DNA of 64,000 nucleotides from Solanum dulcamara. Its lineage: Eukaryota > Streptophyta > Magnoliopsida > Solanales > Solanaceae. The DNA lies in NCBI RefSeq assembly GCF_947179165.1, contig NC_077245.1, forward strand, positions 11,130,740 through 11,194,739. Direction: 5' to 3'. The notes under the pieces are model-generated. The model saw only the letters and a list, made by a program, of their open reading frames with translations, did not search any database and was not told the DNA's origin. Positions 33,319 to 44,000 of this stretch are shown here, in pieces. The position numbers and the translations under genes were made by a program. Within the stretch, counting starts at the first letter, position 1. The number at the start of each line of letters is the position of its first letter.

Positions 33319-33881
33319 TTAACCTGGGTTACTTTTATGTCATGCTTACAGTTTTCTATCCAAATAATGAGATCCTTCCAAGCTGGTGGCCATGGGATAT
33401 ATGGAAAAGCTGTAGTAATCAGCATGTATATTTCCTTGATTATATTGAACTTCACTCTAGTAGTACTAGATTTCTTTCCTCCATATTTACTTGCACAACT
33501 GTTCTTCCAGACATTCCAGCAAATAAATATAAGGATGGCTTGCAACATGAGTTTATGTACAGCATTGTTTGGTTTGTAGGTCCACCATCTCATCAAGATG
33601 CTTCTAATGGAGTTGTGGTCCTGCATGATTCCCCCACAGTTGGAGAAATATGTCCAGATGTGTTTAGCAAAGCTTCCAGAGACAAAAATGTGATCTATGT
33701 TGTCCAAACCAGGCCTGTAGCAGCATGAGCACTCTGCAGTTTCTCTCCCCAAAGAAATCAGTTTATCATTGGTTGGCAGTTTGTGTCTCAATGCTCTCCA
33801 AAGCAAGAATGAAGCCTTGAAAGGAATGTTAGTATGCCATGTCATCCTATCAGTCAATGTCTTATTTTTTTTCTTCCTCAC
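33294..33881 (-). pseudogene. LINE zf-RVT domain remnant
   Basis: Contains PFKASFLLWRALRHKLPTND, CSCCYRPGLDNIDHIFVSG and ILIFICWNVWKNSCASKYGG, the zinc-binding segment between reverse transcriptase and RNase H in plant LINEs. The reverse transcriptase that should precede it is missing. Confidence 0.85.
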
Positions 33882-33935
33882 ATGTTCCCAAGCTGATTTA
33901 CAAGTGAAATTTCAATGTGACTGCAGCTTCCATTG

Positions 33936-35017
33936 ATGGTTCATTTGAATTGCTTAAGTTAAGTAGGGATAAATTGCCTAAGTATATCTGAGATCCCCTA
34001 TTTTTAAATTTAAATCAATATTATATGTGGGCGATAAATAGTGTAAGTATTTTTTAGAATTTTTTTTGGCAAAATCTATTCGGTCGTAGAATTTGTCTAG
34101 TTTGAATTTTCGGCAAAAACTCAAAATCAACAAAAAAAAACTTTGTTTTAGGCCAAAATATATTCATGGAGTTCTTTTAAAAAATTTAAAATTTACATCA
34201 AACTTTTATATTTTATAAAAGTCCATTTATTTATGAGTCCAACTAATTCGGAATTTTTAATTAAGATCGACAAAAAAATGTTAGAATTTAAAAATTCTCT
34301 CTCCCATTCACCCTCATTAAATACACTGCTGATCTATAAGAACAGAGCTAAATTGCGCACACAAAGAAGAAGAGGAGGAGGAGGAACTCCTAGCAAAAAT
34401 TGTTCTATCAACTGTCGCAGTTCACTATGAAGACAAAATTCGAAGGTAATTTACTAAAATCTACTAACATTTTGAATTTTCTTCAGATTGATTTTGCTTG
34501 ATTTAATTTGTTCTGATTTTTGAATAATGCATTATCTAGTTCATTTAAAAATAATAATTTTGTGCCAAACTAATGATATTTTTAATAGTTTTTAGAATTT
34601 ATGAATATAAATCATCATGTGTCATCCTCTTTTCTCTTTAGAAGTGAATTATATTTTAACAAATTATGGCCAAACACACATTGAAATTTCAATCCAACTT
34701 CACCTAAAATTAGAAAGAAAAAAAACCGTTGCTAAGCAGTAGTTGTAGTACTAATAATTACATCCCTGATATACTGGGATGAAAAGACTCTAGTTTTCCT
34801 ATTTAGAATATCTTTTCTTTCTATATTAAATTTGTCCTAATTAGATAGTAAAAGGGATATTAAAACTGCAATATACTTAATCCTACGCAATTTAGAATTG
34901 TAATCCTAATCATTCTCAAATCTAGTTTTTGACATCTATATATGCCCTCCTCTATAGACACGATCTCTAAACATACACACACTATTAACTAAATAAATCT
35001 TCCTATTGATCTTGATC
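33936..35017. other. Upstream region of the hexose-carrier copy
   Basis: AT-rich. A TATA-like ctatatatg lies near 34937-34945, about 75 bp before the ATG at 35018. An isolated short ATG frame followed by gtaatt near 34427-34447 could be an orphan first exon, but nothing continues it. Confidence 0.5.
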
Positions 35018-36557
35018 ATGGCTGGTGGGAACTTTATCGCTGCTAATGAAGAGGGTGGCGAGTACCCAGGGAAGCTAACACGTTACGTGGCGCTTACTTG
35101 TATCATGGCAGCCATGGGAGGATTGATCTTTGGTTACGACATTGGAATTTCTGGGGGAGCTACTTCTATGCATCCTTTTCTCAAACTCTTCTTCCCTTCT
35201 GTTTACCGCAATCAGGCCATCAACACCTCCACCAATCAGTACTGCAAGTTCGACAGCCAGTTGCTCACCCTTTTCACCTCTTCTCTCTACGTGGCTGCCT
35301 TCGTTGCCTCCTTTGTCGCTTCCAAAGTTAGTAAGGAACGCGGTAGAAAAGTGACCATGTTCCTTGGAGGTCTATTCTTCTTGTTTGGTGCTGCACTCAA
35401 TGCTGTTGCTGTCCACATTACCATGCTTATCTTGGGTCGTATCCTCTCAGGTTTGGTGTTGGATTTGCTAATCAGTCGGTCCCTATTTATTTGTCTGAGA
35501 TTGCTCCCTACAAGTACAGGGGTACATTCAACGTCCTCTTTCAATTGGCCATCACCCTCGGCATCTTGATAGCCAATATCGTCAATTTCCTTACTAACAA
35601 GATCTCTGCCGGTTGGGGCTGGAGAGTCAGCCTAGGAGGTGCAGCCGTGCCAGCGCTAGTCATCTTGATTTCGTCCGTCTTTCTCTCCGATAGTCCCAGT
35701 TCCCTGATCGATAGGGGAAAATCAGAGGAGGCAGAGAAATATTGAAAAATATCAGGGGAGTCGACAACGTGAAGGCTGAATTAAAGGACCTTGTGGAGGC
35801 GAGTGAAGCATCAAAGAAAGTAGAAAACCCATGGACAGACCTTTTGAGAGTCCGAAAGTACAAACCCCAGTTGATTTTATCAGCTCTGATTCCGACATTC
35901 CAGCAGCTCACAGGGATTAACGTGGTCATGTTCTATGCTCCCGTGCTTTTCGAAACACTAGGCTTTAAGGCGAACGTTTTCCTCATGTCCGCTGTCATCA
36001 CCGGGGCTGTCAACGTGGGTGCAACTTTTATTTCAGTCTATTGTACAGACAGGTACGGCAGGAGGGTACTTCTCCTCACGGGTGGCGTCCTAATGTGTGT
36101 ATTTCAGGCATTAGTGGCAGGTCTTATTGGTTGGAAATTCGAAACTACAGGGGTAGTCGCCACCGTTTTGCCCCAGAGCTACGCAATATTAGTGGTTCTG
36201 TGCATCTGCGTATTCGTGGCTGCGTTTGCATTCTCATGGGGTCCATTGGGATGGTTGATTCCAAGTGAGATTTCTCCACTGGAAATTCGATCTGCAGCAC
36301 AAAGCGTGACAGTGTCGATGAACATGTTATTCACGTTTGGGGTGGCACAAATATTCTTGAAGATGCTGTGTTGGATGAAGTTTGGGTTGTTTATCTTCTT
36401 TGCTGCCTTTGTTTTTATAATGACTCTATTTGTCTACTTTTATGTGCCCGAAACAAAGAATATACCCATTGAAGAGATGTCCCGAGTCTGGACAGAGCAT
36501 TGGTACTGGAAGAATTACGTCGATGATGGTCATGCACAATCCCCTGTGAAGAAATAG
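35018..36557 (+). pseudogene. STP-type hexose/H+ symporter copy broken by two 1-bp deletions
   Basis: Starts [20 protein letters not shown] and ends [12 protein letters not shown]. Similarity to monosaccharide transporters (STP/HEX6 group, 12 transmembrane helices, plasma membrane) is continuous but falls in three frames: 35018 to ~35451, ~35455 to ~35740, and ~35743 to 36557. Landmarks are [87 protein letters not shown] and PETK. Length 1540 nt plus the two lost bases gives 1542, exactly 513 codons and a stop, the usual family length, so only two bases are missing. No introns are present, although related plant genes usually have some. Either a young retrocopy/pseudogene or an intact gene with two sequencing errors in T runs. 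Confidence 0.85.
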
Positions 36558-38040
36558 AATTAACACATAGTTTATTGTTTTAGTATAGGCTTTCTTTATT
36601 TTATTTTATTTTTAATCAATATACATTCTTTCTGTTTTTTTTTATGTTCTGGAAAATTGGGTGCTTTGTTAATTTTACATAGTAGTGTTCTTTCTATGCA
36701 ATATATTAGAGTTTTTAATTCCCACTTAACTAGTCTAAGGTTACAAATAAAAGTAATTTGGTTCAAGAAAAAGAGACTAAGGTGAAAATTGTTTGTGCAT
36801 ATGCCCCCAAAAAAGAACTAAGTTGACACTGAATCCCGAGAAATTTCAAATGCCTGAATACACAGCCAAATGATGACAATGTGATAATTTAATTTTGTTT
36901 GAAAGCATAAACTTGTCAAGAAAGTCATCTCCGCATGACTTGCAAAGTAGGAACTTGAGGTTACTCAATGCTTCTCGTGTAGTATGTAGTCTGATAAATA
37001 ATTGTTGGGTTTTAAAGATGAAGTATAGTATGAATTGGTAAATTGAGGAAAATTAAATCGGAATAAAGTTTATCTGTCCTCTTTGGATAGGTAGAGGAAG
37101 ATTTACAAAAAATAACAACAATTATAGCAAATGTCAACGAAAGATGTACATTCATTTCCCAAGTCACCAAACTGTCCTACTTTATGAAGATAATGTAACT
37201 GTGTGTCAACACGAGAGAAGGCTTAATACAATTAGTTGGTCCACTAATATAATCTTTTTGGTTTTCATGGTGTTATATTATATTCGTTGGGGTCATATGA
37301 ATTCGAGAAATAATAGACCTTTTGAGATAATTTCAAAGGAAAGAAATACAAAATATTTTCTGAAACGCTTGTAGCAGGTTGGAATTATGTATAAAAACAA
37401 GAAACACTATGCAATTAGACAAACATCCTTACTATACCTAATAAATTCTATTATCGCCCGCATCACCAGATACACAGATACATTAGATACATTGTCCGAG
37501 TTTGCTCCAGATACTTGTATCCAATACAAAGTACATTCAATAATTGATACAGAATACACGGAATGAAATTGATTTTGAATACACGAATACATGAAATTGA
37601 TACTGAATACATATATTCATGAAATTGTACAACTCAAATACATTGTAAAATATTGATAAAAAAAAGAGAGACGAGCGAGAGAATCAGTGTATCCCAAATA
37701 CATGTAAATCACGCTTTGGATATAGTGCATCTGAAATAAATTACACCTAATCTGACTCGCATATATCGAAGCTGTCAGATACATGTATTCAAAACAATTA
37801 ACTGGCGGAAAATGTAAGTTTGGACCAATAATAGTTTGTTTTATGTTATTTTCTGAAAAGACAATGGGCAAAGCCGGTTGGTGATATGAACTGAAGTGCA
37901 ATAGAAGTACAATCCTTATTAAGAGTAGGAGAAATCATATCACGATGTATAAATTAATGCTACCAAGAAGATAAAATTAGAAACAGACAGTCATTTCATC
38001 TCCCCCTAATTCACTTTCTATCTTGGCATTCCATTCCAGC
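36558..38040. other. Region between the hexose-carrier copy and the PUS3 stop codon
   Basis: AT-rich with no gene seen. At about 37450-37630 there are repeated gatacat/gaatacatgaaattgata phrases. The right end should include the PUS3 3' UTR on the minus strand. Confidence 0.5.
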
Positions 38041-41000
38041 TCATGCTTCCAGCTTTTTACGCCGCTCTTCATATGATGCTGGAAAATGTTCAAGGTTAGT
38101 TTAGATCAAAGGTACGATTATCATCATAATGTGTAGAGAAAATACATGAGGTTCCCTCTTGAGGTAGACACCTAAAGTTTGCAGGTTCTTATTACCCCAC
38201 GGAACCATTGATGTGTGATTTGCACATAGTTTTCCACAACGGGGAATGACCCAAAAAGGAGATATATATGCTACTTTATAATAGTTTCGTGGGGGTAATA
38301 GGACCCCCCCACAAACTTTAGATGTCCACTTAAAAAAAGGTATTTTCTTTTATTTGTATATACACAAAGTTTGCACGTAAATGGATGTGTATACGTGCAT
38401 CTGGATTATGAAGCACACAAAAAGGAAGGTACTAGGAGTCAACTGACAAAGTTATGATCCATGGATTTGACAAGACAAAGAAATATGTTTTTTTTCCCTC
38501 TCTCAAAAAAAAGAGCCTTCTTTTCCATGATTTTTAACCAGTGAGTTCCTTTTTCTCAAGGAGTGGCACAGAGAGTGCTTGATGTCCCTTCAGCTAGCTT
38601 TGCGTGATATCAGTGAAACAAGAAAGCATTTGTAAAAAACAGGAAAACTATTCAACATTTCTATGGTAAATAACCTCATAGCAAAGATAAGTCACCATCA
38701 CAATCGTTAATCAAGAAGACAAGAACGAGACAGTTCATATGATACATACTTTAAGACGCTAAACAAGAACAAAGTTCGCTCGGAGACACAAATTATTATT
38801 TCAACATTGTTCATTTTTCAGAGAGATAATGGTCAAAAACACACCTAAACTATGCGAGTTTCATAACACAACTATCTCATGTTCCCTTTTCCTGCCTGAA
38901 GTATCACTAGCTGCTCAATTTTCCAATGTGAACTATCTCCATCTATGTATTAAAACACACATAGTTGAGTAGATGGTAATAGTTCAGGTAGGAAAAAGGA
39001 ACAGTTGGACAGTTGGTCTAATCAACTTCGAGGTGTGTTTTGATATATCGGTGATAGTTCAGATAGAAAAAGGGAATAACTGATAGCTGGGGTATGAAAC
39101 TCGCGTAAAAGTGATAGTCGAGGTGCTTTTGACCATTTAACTCTTTCAAGAACATGTTAATATTGATGTTTATAGCACTGTCAAAAGTCCCAAATTCAAG
39201 CAAGTTTTATCAAATGATTGAAAAGAGATAGAAGATCCAGAGGAAGAAGAACTCACGCTCAGTTGGTCGAGTCAATAGAGGAATGTGGGAAGCTCCTTTC
39301 TTCTTAGTATGGTCACTTGATATATTGTTGTCTGAAATTGAAAAATTCAATCAGGATTATTTTACTTACTAAGAAAAAACAAGTTTTGTATCTTAGAAAT
39401 ATGTTATAGGTGGAAAATGTGTATAAAAATTTGCAAGTACAAGTACTGAATAACCTACCAATTTCAATACATGATGAGTTTAGCAAAGCTTCATGAAAAA
39501 TTGCGGAATGAAGTTTATAACTTCGGCATTCCCGCTCCAAATGCTCATTCAAAGCCTGCTTTGAATCTGGGAAAAAATTCCACAAAAATGTTTGTAGGTT
39601 ATCCAATTAGTGCAATGTCTAACAAAAAAAAACATGTGGTATAAATCACAACCAGGAACAAATATCAAATATTGATGTCTATTTCCCCCCCAAAAGTCAC
39701 AGGGAAAGGAGAGGAGAGACTTGAGTAAAATGAAATCATAATCACAAAAGCACTCTTTTTGAATATTATATATAATCACAAAAAGCAATCTTTTGAAGAG
39801 AGGCTACTATGTTGTGACACCCAATAAAAGAAAAGAAAAGGATGTATGTTGGGCGAACTACAGCTCCTTATGGAACAAGTCCAGAAAAGAACAACTATTG
39901 ATGAAAACCATTCTGTTACAAAATGTACACAGTTATATCTACTCATAATATTCATAGCATAATCATAGAGATATTTAGGGATCTTTTCTGATTTTGTTTC
40001 CTTAGATATATTTACGTGAACACCTACAAATAGCTCTTATTCTTGGAATAATATAACAAGGAAATTGATCCATTGGCTCTGTATTTCACATGGTCAGAGT
40101 GGGTTATCCTGCTTTGTCCGAGTTAGATCAGAAAAAAAAATACGACTCATCCGAACTTGCTAGAGCTGGGTTAGTGTACGTACGTGAAAGAGGTTCTATA
40201 CCTGAAGTTTAACTGCTGGCACCAATCTAGGGAGGAATGCCTCCTCCGATATACAAAACTCCAGAATTCAATAGTCAGAGGGAAGAGCGTGAGACACGCA
40301 TCGGCAAAGCTGTCGGAGACATTGAAGATCTTGAAGTGCGGATATGTTACGAAGTCTTGACATTTCTAGACGATTTGTGGTGGTTCTCTATCATTGGACC
40401 ATATTTTAGAGAAGAGAATCCTTGAAATAGAATTTGTGCACTCTCTTTGGTCAGGTTTGACACTTTTCTGTTTATTGCTATTTACTCTTTCATTTTGGTA
40501 TATGGTTGGAGGCTGTCTGCGAAGTGCAACAGTGAGTTGAATGATTGCTCAACAATTTGTGAACTTGGTATTGTTTTGGAGGCTATCTGTTGCCTGCTTA
40601 TTTGTAAAATTGTTTTACAATGCAACTTCGAGTTTGGTTGTCAACCTTTTGATTTGGTCTGTGCCCATTAGCTACTGTTTGTCTTTCTTTTTGGGTATAG
40701 TGTGACTTTCAGATGTAGCCTACTTGGTATGTTCTATTAGTTTCAACATCAATTTGTTCTGATACAGTGAGCATTAGTTGGAAAGAAAAAATGACTGTTC
40801 AGGGTGAGGTTGCTGCTTCTAGTCCATTTTCTGACAAAATGGTTTTGATTTTCAGTTGAGGAGTTTGCTAAATTCTCTCAATATAAGCAATTATTGAAGG
40901 AATCCACTTCGGTCAATGCTTTTGCCAGGTCAGATAAAGCATGTCTTATCACCTCTTCAAATAAATGGGTGATTGATTCAGGTGCCACCAATCATATGAC

Positions 41001-44000
41001 AAGTAATCCTAATATTTTTTCTAGTTTTCAACCAAACAAAGCACCCTCTCCCGTTACCGTATCTGATGGATCAACCTGTAACAGTGTTGGATCTGTAACC
41101 GTTAAATCTACCTCCTCTATTACCCCATCATATGTATTAAGTTTACCAAAATTGGCCTTTTAGTCTGATTTCTGTTAGTAAAGTTACAAGAGACCTTCAT
41201 TGTTATATCTCTTTCTTTCCCGATCATTGTTTGTTTTGTGATCTTAGGACAAATTAGGTTTTTTGTTTCGTGATCTTACGACAAATTAGGTTTTTTGTTT
41301 CGTGATCTTACGACAAATCAGGTTATTGGTAAAGGACATGTATCTGATGATCTCTATATCCTTGATGAATGGGAATCTCGATTTGTTGCTTGCTCAAGTG
41401 TCGTGTCTCTATTTGAAGCACATTGTCGATTAGGACATCCTTCTCTAACTGAAGAAGCTTTGTCCTCAGTTTCAGAATAGTTCCTCATTGGAATGTGAGT
41501 CATGTAAATTTGCAAAACACCATCTTATCTCAATAGGTCCAAGGGTTAATAAGCGAGTTGTGTCTGCTTTTGAGTTAGTACATTCAGATGTTTGGGGACC
41601 ACGCCCTGTTGTTTCTAAAATTGGCCATAATTACTTTGTCACTTTTGTGGATAATTTTTCTCGAATGACTTGAATTTACTTTATGAAAAGTCGATCTGAA
41701 GTGTTTACTCAATTTACTGCCTTCTGCGCTGAAGTTAAAACTCAATTCAGTGCCTCAATACAGATTCTAAGGAGTGAAAATGTTAAAGAATATATGTCAG
41801 AATTATTTCGGTCTTACATGAGAAACCACGATATTCTTCGTCAGTCTTCATGTGTTGATACACCTTCTCAAAATGGAGTTGTTGAGAGGAAGAATAGGCA
41901 TCTACTTGAGATAGCTCGGGCAATTTTGTTCTAATTGAAAGTCCCTAAACAATTTTGGGCTGATGCAGTCTCTACAACTTGTTTTCTAATCAATCGCATG
42001 TCGTCAACTGTGTTGGCAGGTAATATGCCTTATAGTGTTCTTTTTCCAAACAAATCATTATTCTCGATGGAACCTAAGGTGTTTGGAAGCACATGTTATG
42101 TTCGAGATGTTCGACCATCTATTACAAAATTGGATCCAAAGGCATTAAAATGTGTTTTCTTGAGCTATTCTCGACTTCAAAAAGGATATATGTGTTACTC
42201 TGTTGAACTTGGCAAATACCTAGTGTCAACTGATGTGGTATTTTCAGAGGCTACACCATACTTCTATGCACCTCCCATTTCTACAAGTCAGGTTGCGGAA
42301 GATGAGAGGTTAGTCTATCAGGTTACTCGTGTTGTAACAGAACAATCAGATGATGTTGTTCTTCCATCTTCTATTTCGTTTATTGAGAATCAATCAACTA
42401 TTATGCCTCCAGAACCTGTTGTTCCAGCAAGACCGCCAATTGTTCAAGTTTACTCAAGGAGGCAAGGTAATGATGATACTTGTCCTAAATCAACTCCTTC
42501 ATTATTAGCTCCTTCTCCACTTGATTCTTCAGGAAATCTTGACCTTCCTATTGTAAATCCACATATTCCACTGCTAACTTTGTTTCTTATGACCACTTAT
42601 CTCCTGCATTTAGTTGTTTGATTGGCTCTCTAGACTCTATCTCTATTCCCAAAACAGTGAAAGAAGCCTTAACTAATCCTAGATGGCATGATGCAATGTT
42701 TGAAGAGATACATGCTCTGGATGAAAATCACACTTAGAATTTGGTGGATTTACCCAAGGGAAAGAAAGCAGTAGGATGCAAATGGGTCTTCACATTCAAA
42801 GTTAATCCTGGTGATTCTGTTGCAAGACTTAAGGCTACACTTGTGGCTAAAGGTTATGCTCATACTTATGGGGTAGATTATGCGAACACTTTCTCCCCCG
42901 AAGCTAAGACCACCTCTGTTCGTTTGTTTATTTCTTTGGCTACTTCTCAACATTGGCCTTTACATCAGTTGGATATCAAGAATGCTTTCCTTCATGGCGA
43001 TCTCCATGAAGAGGTGTATATGGAGCAACCGCCTGGGTTTGTTGCTCGGGAGGAGTATGGAAAAGTTTGTCATCTGGAAAAATCTCTATATGGTCTAAAG
43101 CAGAGTCCTCGTGCCTGGTTTAGAAAATTTAGAGGTGTAATTCAGGAATTTGGGTTGAAGAAAAGCAAGTGTGATCACTCAGTCTTTTACAAACAGTCAG
43201 TGATGGAAATTATTCTTCTAGTTGTCTATATTGACGATATTGCTATCACAGGAGATGATTGTACTGGAATTTCTTCTATCAAGCAGTTTTTACATGCCAA
43301 GTTTCATACCAAAGATTTGGGACAACTGAAATACTTCTTGGGTATAGAAGTAGCTAGAAGCAAGAATGGGATTTTCTTATCTCAAAGAGCCCGTTTGGAT
43401 GGCTTAAAAAAGTAACTTTTATGTATGAAGTGCTTTTAAAACTTTGAAATGCTGAAAGTTATTTTTATAAATAAGCATTTGAGTGTTTGGATAAAAGTGC
43501 TTAAATGAGGAAAATGATGTGAATTTTAGGGTTAAAAGAATAAAAAGGGTAGTTTGGGAATTTAGTTAAAATATAAGGGATATAAAAGTAATTTCCATGG
43601 TCAAAGAAAATGACTTTAAGCACTTAGAAAAAAAAGTTAGGAATCCTAACTTTTCATTTTTGACTGACTTTAAGAACTTTATGGCTTAAAGTTAGCATTA
43701 GGCAAACACGTCCAAAAGCTAAAAAGAGATTTAAGTTGGTTTTGACCAACTTAAAGCCCATCCAAACGGGCTCAAAGAAAGTATGTACTTGACCTACTCG
43801 CAGATACTGGAAAGTTGGGAGCGAAACCGTGTGGCACACCAATGGTTCCTAATGTAAATCTTACTAAGGATGATGCCGACCCTTTTGATGATCCGGGAAA
43901 ATACAGGTTAGTTGGGAATTTGAACTACCTTACTATGACTCATCAAAATATTGCCTATGCAGTCAGTATTGTTAGTCAATTCATGTCTGTACCAACAGTC

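Larger units (their letters stand above)
31729..33935 (-). mobile_element. 5'-truncated LINE (L1-type with RNase H)
   Basis: Minus-strand remnant. On the plus strand it begins with a TTTTATTTTATTT-type tract (31729-31770), the complement of an A-rich tail. It then has a 3' UTR with solanaceous LINE-like sequence (gaggctcccacctctcgtgc), then RNase H and zf-RVT coding pieces. Endonuclease and reverse transcriptase are absent, so it is dead on arrival. The 5' limit is approximate. Confidence 0.8.

Noticed and set aside
34427..34447. Short ATG frame followed by a GT donor as first exon of a new gene
   Set aside because: Only a few codons and no matching downstream exon before the hexose-carrier copy.
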